Assembly: GCA_963730225.1 (NCBI GenBank) | Contig: CAVSQX010000001.1 | Coordinates: forward strand, 1,364,001 to 1,428,000 | Source: CAVSQX01 sp963730225 | GTDB lineage: Bacteria; Planctomycetota; Phycisphaerae; Tepidisphaerales; Tepidisphaeraceae | Length of the DNA stretch: 64,000 bases | Reading direction: 5' to 3' | Part shown: one piece after another, positions 29,201 to 40,499 of the stretch | How positions within the stretch are numbered: the first letter of the stretch is position 1 | Layout of the letters: every line of letters starts with the position of its first letter | Position numbers and translations under genes: made by a program | The notes under the pieces: generated by a model | Told to the model about the DNA's origin: nothing | What the model saw: only the letters and a program-made list of their open reading frames with translations | The model's database searches: none

Positions 29201-29465
29201 CAGCGAGCCGCTGAACGTCTGGCCTCCCTCGAATAAAACGGTGTCACCGGCGTCGAGTGTCGTTGAATTGACCTTGCCGATGCTCTGCCACGGCGCGGTT
29301 TGGCTGGTTCCACTGTTGGAATCGCTGCCGCTGGAGCTCACGTAATACGTCGTGGACAGAAGCTGGCGGTTTTCCAGCTTCTCCAGCAGGGAAACTGCGC
29401 AGCGACGATTTTCCAGCAGCGGATTGGCAAACCAAACGGCTCAGCCGTTTGAACGGCAAGATCAT
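26273..29465 (-). CDS. Large secreted parallel beta-helix protein with LamG-like C-terminus
   Basis: The main frame (26273-29341, 1022 residues after a GTG) reads on upstream to a stop near 29444, and just before GTG it encodes LLEKLENRQLLSTTYYVSSSG, the LExLExRxLLS motif of planctomycete extracellular proteins. A strong start (GAGGAG, then ATG 29465, MILPFKRLSR) lies in another frame, so one indel between about 29360 and 29444 is likely. Domains in order: right-handed beta-helix rich in Asn and Tyr (~residues 10-520, repeats like ENAGAGFMMDQW, NNVIRYNIS), a Gly/Ser/Thr linker of about 170 residues, and a C-terminal concanavalin/LamG-like domain ending DVVVK. It resembles surface polysaccharide-active proteins. 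No catalytic family is recognised. Confidence 0.75.
29433..29451. repeat. Perfect 19-bp palindrome at the start of the beta-helix gene
   Basis: CAAACGGCT-C-AGCCGTTTG is a perfect inverted repeat with a single central base. It lies a few codons after the beta-helix start at 29465, so it could be an mRNA hairpin or a protein-binding site. No function is shown by sequence alone. Confidence 0.4.
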
Positions 29466-29708
29466 CAACACTTTCTCCTCGCGTCTAACTGCGAGTTTGA
29501 TTTTCCGGTTAGCGAGCCCGAGAAGGCGTTGCCGCTCGATAACCCGGTTTCAGAGAGCCTGCCGTGAAAAGTCGCCGACGGACCGTTGCTACGGGACGAC
29601 CCAGACCAGGTCCTCTTCCAATACGTGCCGTAAAGCACCTTGAAATATGCAGATCAAATCGCAAGACGCAAGGCGGTTGCGTCCGAGAAAATATCTTTTT
29701 TTTCGTCG

Positions 29709-31208
29709 CTACGCGGCTTTGGGTGTCGCCGCAGGAAGTGAAAAAACACGCACACGGTTGCGCCCGGAACTCTTGGCAACATACACCCCCACGTCCGCTG
29801 CCTTGATCAGATGCGCAGCCTTGGTGAACGGTCCGCCCGGTTCAAAGCAGGCGACCCCGATGCTGACCGTGATGTTCAGCGCCACGCCCTTGCCGATGGG
29901 AATCGGCCTTCCAGCGATCGCCCGGCGAATGCTTTCCGCGATCGCCGCCGCCACCTGCCGCGGTGTCCCCGGCAGCACCAGGCACATCTCTTCGCCCCCG
30001 TAACGCGCCACCGCATCCTGCGGTCGCGCCGCCGACTTCAGCAGCTTGGCCACCATCCGCAGAACCTGGTCCCCCGCCGGATGCCCGTGCTTGTCGTTCA
30101 CCAGCTTGAACTTGTCCAGATCCATCATCAGCAGCGACAACGGCGTCGAATGCGCCGCCGCCGCGTTGAATTGTTCCTCGATCAGCTGATCGAAATGCCC
30201 CCGATTGCACAACCCCGTCAGCCCATCGGTCGTCGCAACCTCTTTCAGCTTTATGTTCTGTTCCTGCAATTGCGTCGCCTGAATTTGCGATTGCAGCGTG
30301 ATCTCCACCAACGCTTCGTTCGCCCGCTTCAGAATCGCCTCGAAATCCGTCGCCGAGCCGATGTTCACCTCAAACAGCGTCGCCACTTCCTTGGTTCGGC
30401 TGCCGATCTCGTTCAGCAGCGTATCGCTGTCGGCTTCGGAAAGTTTCAGAACCGTCGCGCACCGCTGGCGAACCTGCGCGATCGCCGGGGCGGCGTTGGC
30501 GTCCACGAAAACATCCGCGCATCGCCCCGCAAGCCAGACCGCGTCCGCCAGCTTTCGAAGCGATGGATCGGTAATCTTCTCCGGATCGTGATGAAACTCG
30601 ATCGGCGCCGTCAGCACCGGCGGCAACTTCCAGCTTTCCACCAGCCAGCCGCCAACCTCGGCATGGCTCGCTTCCAACGCCGCCAGCTCGGCGGCGGGAA
30701 GGTCCTCATGCGACATCCCCTGCACATTCAACTGCCCGTATCGCGGCCCCAGAACCTGATCCAGCACCAGCATTCCGATGTCCATCAGCAGCGCGATCAG
30801 AAACGCTTCCTCCTGCTGCACCAGCCGGGCCCGTGTCGCAATGATTCGCGCCGCCGTCGCCGCACAAATGCTCCGCTTCCAATACGCCAGGTGATTGAAT
30901 CCCTCGCTCTTGTTCCCCTTCAGATTCGTCACCAGCGAAAATCCCAACACCAGCGTTTTGACGCTTTGCAATCCCAGAATCACCAGCGCGTTGCTCACCG
31001 TGCTGACGTGCTGGCTGCGACCGTAAAAACTGGAGTTGACCGTTTTGAGAATTTTCCCTGACAACGCCGGGTCCTTGGAAATCACCCGCGCAATCTCGGC
31101 GATATCCGCTTCCGATTTCTTCGCCAGTTCCAACACCTGCATGGCGATGGTCGGCAACGTCGGCAGATTCGGACATTGTCGGACGGCTTCCAGCAACTGC
31201 TTATTCAT
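29709..31208 (-). CDS. HDOD domain-GGDEF diguanylate cyclase
   Basis: A 499-residue cytoplasmic regulator from ATG 31208. The N-terminal HDOD domain (about residues 10-240) has LPTLPTIAMQVLELAKK, ISKDPALSGKILKTVNSSFY and SNALVILGLQSVKTL. After a linker helix comes a GGDEF domain with TTDGLTGLCNRGHFDQL, LLMMDLDKFKLVNDKHGHPAGD and the active loop GGEEM near residues 403-407. RPQD five residues upstream preserves the RxxD inhibitory site, so it is predicted to be an active cyclic-di-GMP synthase under product inhibition. HDOD usually senses or relays a partner signal. No sensor domain or membrane segment is seen. Confidence 0.9.
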   Translation of the reverse strand: MNKQLLEAVRQCPNLPTLPTIAMQVLELAKKSEADIAEIARVISKDPALSGKILKTVNSSFYGRSQHVSTVSNALVILGLQSVKTLVLGFSLVTNLKGNKSEGFNHLAYWKRSICAATAARIIATRARLVQQEEAFLIALLMDIGMLVLDQVLGPRYGQLNVQGMSHEDLPAAELAALEASHAEVGGWLVESWKLPPVLTAPIEFHHDPEKITDPSLRKLADAVWLAGRCADVFVDANAAPAIAQVRQRCATVLKLSEADSDTLLNEIGSRTKEVATLFEVNIGSATDFEAILKRANEALVEITLQSQIQATQLQEQNIKLKEVATTDGLTGLCNRGHFDQLIEEQFNAAAAHSTPLSLLMMDLDKFKLVNDKHGHPAGDQVLRMVAKLLKSAARPQDAVARYGGEEMCLVLPGTPRQVAAAIAESIRRAIAGRPIPIGKGVALNITVSIGVACFEPGGPFTKAAHLIKAADVGVYVAKSSGRNRVRVFSLPAATPKAA

Positions 31209-31396
31209 GACGTTGATTATTGGCCTGCATCCATCCGCCCACGCCAACCCCTGCGGATTGCGCAGCCCGGCTACCGATTCTTATCGACTCGGCGAACTCC
31301 GCACTTTGGCCGCTATTTGCCCCCCGCGAACCCGGCCGCCAATCCTGTTTTCTCTCCGCCAGATTCGTGTACGATCCCCACCGAAGCGCGACCAGC

Positions 31397-32191
31397 ATGT
31401 TCGACGAGCCGCAAGAAAATCCTTCCCAGCGCATTGTTTCTCCCGCCGATCGTGCGCGCGAGAAATCCGATGAGTTCCGCATGCACGCCGAACTGGCCGC
31501 CGTGTTTGAAGCCTGCCGGAAATTCGACGCGCAAATCCGACCGAAGCTGAATCCGCAGATCGCCCGCGACATCCAACGTTCCATGGGAAAGCTCGAAAAA
31601 TCCAAGTCAGCCGATTCCCCGATCCTGCCGCTGGCATCCCTCCCCGACGCGCTGACCCTGCTGAAGATGCCCGACGACGACCAATTGTCCACCAACGATT
31701 ACCACATCCATCGCCGCCCCGGCGAAGTCATGATCGTCCGCTGGCTCATCGGCGAGCAGGTCGAGACTTTCTACCAGCGGCTCCAAGCCCACTTCGATGC
31801 CGCACTCGACGGCTACAAGGAAGATCAGCGCCAATCCCACCAATGGAAACACGACGCCCAAGCCACCGCATATCTGGCCGCCCTCGACGCCATCGAAATA
31901 AAAATGGCCGACCGCTATCTCCGCGGGCCGATCCGGACGCACCGGCTCGCGGTTCTTTCAACCCAGTCCGCCGACGAAATGAACATCGCCCATCTCTGCG
32001 ACTACATCATGGGCGTCCCCGCCGCCGAAGTCGTCGGCCCCGCGTCCGCCCCGCCGCCCGACCCCACCGAACGCGATTTGGCCTGGTTCTTCAAACTCTT
32101 CTCCCTTCGCGGCTTCGACGACAAAGTGGAGCGCATGTGCTTCTTCACGTTTCTGCAAAAGTCCGATGATTTGTTCGACACCGACGAATGA
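31397..32191 (+). CDS. Hypothetical protein
   Basis: A 264-residue soluble protein from ATG 31397 (MFDEPQENPSQR); an in-frame start at 31220 is antisense to the upstream regulator's leader and is less likely. It is mostly alpha-helical and acidic at both ends. Stretches such as ADRAREKSDEFRMHAELAAVFEACRKFDAQI and RRPGEVMIVRWLIGEQVETFYQRLQAHFDAAL suggest helical bundles. The C-terminus (DLAWFFKLFSLRGFDDKVERMCFFTFLQKSDDLFD) is aromatic-rich. No signal peptide and no membrane segment. I recognise no family. It is divergent from the HDOD-GGDEF gene. Confidence 0.65.
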   Translation: MFDEPQENPSQRIVSPADRAREKSDEFRMHAELAAVFEACRKFDAQIRPKLNPQIARDIQRSMGKLEKSKSADSPILPLASLPDALTLLKMPDDDQLSTNDYHIHRRPGEVMIVRWLIGEQVETFYQRLQAHFDAALDGYKEDQRQSHQWKHDAQATAYLAALDAIEIKMADRYLRGPIRTHRLAVLSTQSADEMNIAHLCDYIMGVPAAEVVGPASAPPPDPTERDLAWFFKLFSLRGFDDKVERMCFFTFLQKSDDLFDTDE

Positions 32192-32270
32192 GCCGTACGG
32201 CGCCGCGTCGGGCTTTCGCAGGTCTTCCGCGCAGAAGCTTTGTAGTCCCCTCCGCCACCACCCGCGATAA

Positions 32271-32417
32271 TCACACCCCCACGACCGCCTGCCGCGCTGC
32301 CACCAGCGCGACGCCGCCGAACTGGATCGCCAATTCGAAGCCGACGTTGCCGCCGGACGGCTCGATGCCCTGGCCGAAAAAGCGATCCGCGATCTGCACG
32401 ACGGACGGGGCGAATGA
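32271..32417 (+). pseudogene. Possible antitoxin-like gene remnant
   Basis: An open frame without a start codon ends TGA at 32415-32417 and reads AAELDRQFEADVAAGRLDALAEKAIRDLHDGRGE. The pattern DxAxGxLDxLAExAxxDxxxGR resembles the C-termini of small CopG/RHH-type and related antitoxins. The upstream part is missing, so this looks like a decayed fragment in the intergenic region. The call is low confidence and no toxin is seen next to it. Confidence 0.35.
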
Positions 32418-32953
32418 ATTCAGAGCTATCCCGGTTGGTTCAAGCGAATCAAGCGGGATCACTCACCGGTGCTCAACCAGCTTGCATCCCTGATAGCCGC
32501 CAGCGGCAGCCCCGGCATTCCGCGACCGACGACCATCAATTCTCCGCCGCGCCCGAACATTCTTTAACTCGGCCGTAATCTTCGCATTTTCCCCTCCCCT
32601 CGTACCCCGGGGGAGGGCCAGGGTGGGGGCGCATTCTCGTTGGATATTGCAGGCCCCCAAGCCGTCCGCCGCCCTGCCCCCGGCCGCGCCCCTTTCGAAC
32701 AACCTGCGGCGCAAAAAGAATTGGATTCGCTTCGACCGTCGGTTACAAAACGCAAACCTTTCGGCGACGAGAAATCGCAGCCATCCGACGTAAGGGGGCA
32801 GTGCCTGCAATGGAACCAGCGACGGGCAGGGAGGCGGAAGAAGCCGGCGCGGCCACGGGATAAGAGTAGCGCTACCCGGTCTTCTCGGGGCCTTAGCACT
32901 GGGGCACGTCTGCGGACCTCGGCCTTTCCTAATCCGCAATTGGGAGGACATCT
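32418..32953. other. Intergenic region with GC-rich repeat upstream of zinc-ribbon membrane protein
   Basis: About 535 bp without a supported gene. It contains the CCCCTCCCC hairpin element at 32592-32617 and an upstream part of unknown content. The last 20 bp carry the GGAGG ribosome-binding site of the next gene (32954). Confidence 0.5.
32592..32617. repeat. GC-rich hairpin, probable interspersed intergenic repeat
   Basis: CCCTCCCC (32592-32599) is complementary to GGGGAGGG (32610-32617), giving an 8-bp G:C hairpin with a 10-nt loop, followed by AGGGTGGGGGC. Elements of this CCCTCCCC..GGGGAGGG type are common between genes in many high-GC bacteria. Copy number in this genome cannot be judged from one window. 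Confidence 0.5.
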
Positions 32954-34006
32954 ATGGGTTACACGGTCAGGAAAAACATCGCCGGCAAGCACCGTGTCCA
33001 TTATCAATGCCCGCACTGCGATGGCGCACTTGAGTCACCTCTTGAGGAGGCTGGCCAGAAGTTCCACTGTCCTGGCTGCGGCAAAGACGTCGTGACGCCA
33101 GGGCAAGCAGATTTGCAGCGGCACCGCGAAGAACTTCAACGTGAGCGAGCAGCCGAGGCAAAGCGCTCGCGCGAAAAGGACGAAGAGCGCCGGCTTCGCG
33201 AGCTTGAAATTACGTCCGCAGCGCAACTCGCGGCAAATCAGCGCAAGGAGGCGGCGGAACTGCGGGAGCGCCATCGGCTTGATTCGGCGGGCGACATGAC
33301 GTCCGCCGATCATTTGCTAGATTTGGCCTTTAAGTTCGCCAAGGGTGTTTCTGTGCTCGTAATCATAAGTTGCTTCGCGACAACAATCATCTGCCTGATC
33401 CTTCTCTTGACGGCCCAAGCCGATAAAGTCGCCGACGCCGTCCAGCCCTTCGCCGCGCCGACCGAAAGCGATTACCAACAGTATTTAAAGAACCTTTCGC
33501 CACAATCCAGCCCCTCGCCGAATCCCCCGCAGGACGCGTCCGCTCAAGCTGGCACGACGCAGGTGCCGACGCTTGAAGAGCGTTTCGATGCCATCATTCA
33601 AGGGCTAGGTGTATATACCCAAGAGCGCGCCATGGAATTTGCCGGGATGGACTATGAGGCGCAGGGCTTGCTTGTCGACGGCCTTGAGAAGTTCATCCGC
33701 TCGGTACGCTCCTCGGGACAGCGAGGCGATGCGGTTGTCTGGTATATTGAGAACTTTAACGCAAACTGGCAGGCATACGACAATTCAAAAAAGGATTTGC
33801 AGCGAAGACGCGAGCAGGCCGCGCTCGCCCTGTCGATACGCCGCCAGCAATTGCTGGTCGCCGTCGGAAGCGCCATCGCGGTGCTCTTGTCCTTCCTTTT
33901 CTTACCCCTGGCGATCCAAATCGAGCGGAACACGCGGCGAATGCTCGAACTCCAAGCAGCGATAAAGAGAAATATGCCGCCCACCGCGGGTAGCCGCAGC
34001 GATTAG
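32954..34006 (+). CDS. Zinc-ribbon membrane protein with coiled coil, function unknown
   Basis: A 350-residue protein with a strong GGAGG site 6 nt before ATG 32954. Residues ~16-52 form a zinc ribbon (CPHCDGALESPLEEAGQKFHCPGCGKD: CxxC and CxxC). Residues 55-105 are a highly charged Lys/Arg/Glu coiled coil (EELQRERAAEAKRSREKDEERRLREL). A transmembrane segment follows (residues ~132-155, VSVLVIISCFATTIICLILLL) and a second near 300 (LLVAVGSAIAVLLSFLFLPLA), flanking a soluble region. The zinc ribbon would be cytoplasmic. No family recognised. Its surroundings (repeat, decayed antitoxin-like fragment) suggest an accessory locus. Confidence 0.68.
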   Translation: MGYTVRKNIAGKHRVHYQCPHCDGALESPLEEAGQKFHCPGCGKDVVTPGQADLQRHREELQRERAAEAKRSREKDEERRLRELEITSAAQLAANQRKEAAELRERHRLDSAGDMTSADHLLDLAFKFAKGVSVLVIISCFATTIICLILLLTAQADKVADAVQPFAAPTESDYQQYLKNLSPQSSPSPNPPQDASAQAGTTQVPTLEERFDAIIQGLGVYTQERAMEFAGMDYEAQGLLVDGLEKFIRSVRSSGQRGDAVVWYIENFNANWQAYDNSKKDLQRRREQAALALSIRRQQLLVAVGSAIAVLLSFLFLPLAIQIERNTRRMLELQAAIKRNMPPTAGSRSD

Positions 34007-34121
34007 CGAATCGGCTTCTTCCTATCTGGCAAGGAATCGACAGTGCCCACCCGGAACCGCCGCATCCGTTGGCGGGAATTGGAGGCGGACACGTGGCGGG
34101 GCCGTCCGCCGGAGCCGAGAA

Positions 34122-34683
34122 TCACGGCTTCGCCCCACCCATCGTCGAAACATCCACCACCGAAATCTCCGCAATCCCGCGCACCCACCGCCCCGGCAGC
34201 GAATCATCCGGCGCGATCAGCCGAGCCGGCGTTTCAGCATCGGGCAGCGCTTTCGAATCCGCATCCAGCGCCAGCCAAGCCGGGTGATTCCCGATCGCCG
34301 GCAGCAATTCCGCGAGGCTGAAGGCCACGGTGTACCCGTCGCGGCCACGGATGATGACGATCTCCCGCAGCGGGAGATTTTTGGTTTTGGGATCGGCCTT
34401 GGGGTCCATCTTCAGATCGGTGATCAGCCCGGCGGATTTCAGCAGCGCCAGCAGCGGCAAGGCGTGGGCGGTGTGCTTCGTGCCGTGCAGAGCGTAGTCG
34501 ATGGATTGGATCTCGATCTTGAAATGATCCTGGAGCTGATCGGCCGTCCAGTCGGAGGATTCGGTCGCCGATTGAAACATGAACCGCCGGGGCGGCCGTC
34601 TCGGCCGCGGGTGCGCGGCTGAGGTAGGACGCTCCGATCAGAGCCAGGACCACGGTTGATAAGATCGAGATTCGAGTCCGCAT
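34122..34683 (-). pseudogene. Small exported protein with oxidoreductase molybdopterin-like domain (frameshifted)
   Basis: The N-terminal frame (ATG 34683, MRTRISILSTVVLALIGASYLSRAPAAETAAPA) is a signal peptide. The body is in another frame (ending 34122): SSDWTADQLQDHFKIEIQSIDYALHG, HALPLLALLKSAGL, EIVIIRGRDGYTVAFSLAELLP, and WVRGIAEISVVDV. These segments resemble the substrate-binding part of oxidoreductase molybdopterin-binding domain proteins found in small exported planctomycete proteins. The break lies near 34585. It overlaps the end of the PEP-CTERM gene at 34638. The molybdopterin assignment is tentative; no conserved catalytic cysteine was picked out. Confidence 0.55.
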
Positions 34684-36851
34684 CGCCTCATCTTATCGCG
34701 TTGGCCATGGTGCGACAAAATGGCTCGGCTTACAGGTATGCGCTGGTATACACAAAGCGCATACTTTTGTCCGCACTCCTTGCTGTCGGAAGAATTTGGC
34801 GTCGCGCCAGTAAACTTTCGCCACGTTCGGCGACGAATTCGCGCCGACAATCCAAACGCCGTCAGCAATGTTGCCGCCGACATCGCGGGTTCTGGAATCG
34901 CTGCTTGTGCAACATCGGCGGCCAATACGGGCAGGCCGGTGATCGCGGCACCCTGCGTGTTGAAGGCGTTGTCGATGAGGGTGTAATCATCGCCGTTGAC
35001 GATGCCGTCGTAATTGAAATCGCCGTTGCGCCAGCCGGTGAGGGAACTGTTGACGCCGTTGTCGATGAGGGTGTAGTCGCTGCCGTTGACGATCCCGTCG
35101 AGATTGGCGTCGCCGAAGTAGGTGTATTTGATCAGCACATCGGTGTTGGAAACGCTCACGCCTTCGAAGGTGCTGACCAGCGCGACGCCGGCGGCGTTGG
35201 CGTTCAATTCGATTCCCATAGCGGTGTTCGTGTGCCCGGCCGCGGTGGACGACGTGATGCCGGCGGGACCGGTCCAGTGGTTCGCCGAGCCTTGCGAGAT
35301 GTCAGTGTTCAGCGCGGCCAGATTGCCGTTGTGCACGATCATGTCGTTGTTCGACAAATCGAGCAGGCCGCTCACCGCAAGTGAGTTCAGTTGCAGAATC
35401 ATCGCCGAAGATTGCGCCGTCACGGCGACCGATGCGCCGGCCGCGATCGTGAGATTCGCACCGGCCGGCAACGCCCCGGGCGCTTGAAGATTCAGCCGCC
35501 CGGCGTTGACGGTCGTCGCGCCGCCGTAGGAATTCGCCGCCGAAAGATTCAGCGTCCCCATGCCGTTCAATGTGATTCCGCCCGCCCCGCTGATGCCCGC
35601 CGAAACCTGCAACGCATCGGTCGAATTGGTCACGGTGATCTGCACGCTGGAATTCAGAATGATCGGCGCGCTAATGAAGTGCGACCCGGCCTGCACATCG
35701 ATGGTCGCCGGATTGCCCGCATTGTCGAGCGTCAACGACCCCGCCGTCCCAGGAGCAAGCGTGTAGGAATGGCTGGCGTTGTTGAAGTTCACGTTGCCGA
35801 CCGTCCAGTTGGAATTGAGCGTGATCGTCGCCGCCGTAGTGATGGCGGTGCCGAACGTCGCCGTCTCCTGCGCCAGTTGCGGGATGACCAGGTTCTGCCA
35901 GTTTTTATTCGATCCCCAAGCGTCGCCGCCGCTGACAGCCCAAACACCGGTGATCGCGGCGGGATTCAGCGCGGGCGCGATAAACGATCCATTGTTCGCC
36001 AGCGTGGAGAAAAACGTCGCCGTGCCGGTGGTCGGAGAAAAGCTGTAGACATCGGGGGCATCCAGCGAACTGAAATCGCTGAAGTACAGCGTGCCGTTGG
36101 AACCGAACGCCAGGCCGAGTGGGTCGATGTTTCCGGGCAACGCCCATTTGGTGGAAGAGGTTCCCGTGGAGTTGATGCGAAAGATTTCTCCCTGACCGGT
36201 GCTGGTGTCGTAGTTGGCCAGGTACAGATTCCCGGAGCTGTCGAACGCCAGGCCGTGCTCGTTGGCCGCCGTTCCTTCGGTGAGCGTATAGAACGTGGAG
36301 AGCATTCCGCCGGAAGTCACTTTGTTGATCGTGCCGGTAAGTTCGTTGGAGACGTAGATGTTTCCGCCGGAATCGACGGCCAATCCATACGGCGAGTTCA
36401 ATCCGCTGATGAAAGTGGAGACCGTTCCGCCGGGCGTGATCTTGAGAATTCTCCGCTGGCTCGCCGGGCTGAGAAAGCTGTCGCCCGGCTGTGCGGCGTA
36501 CAGATTTCCCGAAGAATCTTCCGCCAATCCCGCCGTGAAATGGCTGCCCAGCATCGACTCGCTGATGAAGGTGGATTCCGCTCCCGCCGGTGAGACGGTG
36601 TCGATTTCGTAATTATCATCGTCGCTCGAATCGACGTAGTCGGCAACGACGTACAAACTGTCGTTGGGATTCACCACGATGCCGTCGGAGGCATTGATCG
36701 TGGTGCTGCCGGCGACGCCGGTCGAAGAAACATCGCTAAGCGAATCCGATGCTTCGCTGGAAACGTACAACAGCGTGGAGGCGGCTTGAGCCGCGGTCGC
36801 CGCGGCCGTGATTACTCCAAGCAGTGGCAGCAATCGGCTGACGCGCATCAA
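34638..36851 (-). CDS. PEP-CTERM surface protein with NHL-type repeats and dockerin-like motifs
   Basis: A 737-residue exported protein from ATG 36851. A signal peptide (residues 1-23, GVITAAATAAQA) is followed by repeats of the type PYGLAVDSGGNIYVSN and HGLAFDSSGNLYLAN (NHL/SMP-30-like beta-propeller, residues ~80-290). Next comes an autotransporter-associated beta-strand region (GGITLNGMGTLNLSAANSYGG). A C-terminal module has two Ca-binding loops, GDANLDGIVNGSDYTLIDNG and GDFNYDGIVNGDDYTLIDNA. A PEP-CTERM signal (AIPEPAMSAATLLTAFGLSARIRRRT) ends the surface part. About 60 residues follow the basic tail, which is unusual and may mean a missed stop through an indel. Export and exosortase processing are expected for the family. 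Confidence 0.8.
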   Translation of the reverse strand: MMRVSRLLPLLGVITAAATAAQAASTLLYVSSEASDSLSDVSSTGVAGSTTINASDGIVVNPNDSLYVVADYVDSSDDDNYEIDTVSPAGAESTFISESMLGSHFTAGLAEDSSGNLYAAQPGDSFLSPASQRRILKITPGGTVSTFISGLNSPYGLAVDSGGNIYVSNELTGTINKVTSGGMLSTFYTLTEGTAANEHGLAFDSSGNLYLANYDTSTGQGEIFRINSTGTSSTKWALPGNIDPLGLAFGSNGTLYFSDFSSLDAPDVYSFSPTTGTATFFSTLANNGSFIAPALNPAAITGVWAVSGGDAWGSNKNWQNLVIPQLAQETATFGTAITTAATITLNSNWTVGNVNFNNASHSYTLAPGTAGSLTLDNAGNPATIDVQAGSHFISAPIILNSSVQITVTNSTDALQVSAGISGAGGITLNGMGTLNLSAANSYGGATTVNAGRLNLQAPGALPAGANLTIAAGASVAVTAQSSAMILQLNSLAVSGLLDLSNNDMIVHNGNLAALNTDISQGSANHWTGPAGITSSTAAGHTNTAMGIELNANAAGVALVSTFEGVSVSNTDVLIKYTYFGDANLDGIVNGSDYTLIDNGVNSSLTGWRNGDFNYDGIVNGDDYTLIDNAFNTQGAAITGLPVLAADVAQAAIPEPAMSAATLLTAFGLSARIRRRTWRKFTGATPNSSDSKECGQKYALCVYQRIPVSRAILSHHGQRDKMRRCGLESRSYQPWSWL

Positions 36852-36874
36852 CGCTCACCCACGGATTGGAACAT

Positions 36875-37659
36875 TCAGTTCGACGCGATGATTCGGCCGA
36901 TCACCAGATTGCGGGAGCCGGTTCCGGTTTGCGGATAGAACGTCGAAACGCTCAGCGTGCTCCAGGAATATCCGGCGATGGTGCCGTTCGGATTGACGTA
37001 GAAACGGAACGTCCCCATGCCCACGCCCTGCTCGTTGGAGCCGTCGGGCATCGCTTCATAACGAGTGTCGTCGGGGCCGTGCGGATCGGTCGTGCAATCG
37101 AGAATCGTCACCGACCATTGCGTGGTGTTCGGCTCGATCGGGGCGTGGCGGTCATCTGCACCGGCTTTTCGGCGACGATGAAAACGTGCCCCGTGTCGTC
37201 GGTGGAATCGGGATTGTCGGCGTAGCTGATGGCGGCCACGTCGCCGGGTTTTATCTGCTGAATGGTCGTGATCTGCGTGATGATTTTCTTCAGCTTCCCG
37301 CTGGCGATGGTGTCGTGCAGCGTTTGCGCCAGTGGCATGACCGAACCCGTCCAGCTTTTGAGCTGCGCGGGCGTGACGCCGTAGACGTGCTCGACGAGAA
37401 GATCGAAGAACGAACTACAGTCGGTGCTGTTTTCGTAATCGACAAAGCCGTCGACGCCCGGCCAGCCGATGTAGGTGTCGGCGGGCGGATAATCTTCGTA
37501 GACGAGATAAGCGTTGTTCGTCGGAGCGATTCCCTCGACCAGTGCGTAAGCCGCGGCCAGGTGCGGCGGAAGCGTGCTGGTGCCTGCACCGACGAATGTG
37601 CAAAGCCCGGCGCAGAGACAGGTCGCGCACACAAAGCGCAGGGCTTTTCGGTTTAGCAT
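36875..37659 (-). pseudogene. Secreted NlpC/P60 or CHAP-like protein (frameshifted)
   Basis: From ATG 37659 a signal peptide (NRKALRFVCATCLCAGLCTFVGAG) leads to a domain with STDCSSFFDLLVEHVYG, a probable Cys nucleophile, and GDVAAISYADNPDSTDDTGHVFIVAEKPVQM, with His of GHVFIV. This is typical of NlpC/P60-like cell-wall peptidases or amidases. The frame then breaks at a G run on the plus strand (37140-37143): one extra G lets ATPRSSRTP read ATPPIEPNTTQWSV and join the C-terminal piece (VTILDCTTDPHGPDDT ... IGRIIASN). The full protein is about 262 residues. A homopolymer error is likely. The substrate is inferred as a cell-wall peptide only from the fold. Confidence 0.7.
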
Positions 37660-37700
37660 TTTTACCCCGGTTGATGGCGAGTTTACCGACCGGGGATCGA

Positions 37701-40399
<2,699 letters not shown>

Positions 40400-40499
40400 G
40401 GTTGAAAGTATGCGGGGAGTGAACGGAAAAGGAAATGGGGGAACTTTATCGCGGCGGCCCAATCGGGCCGCATTCGTTCCGGCATGGAGCGCAACGGCG

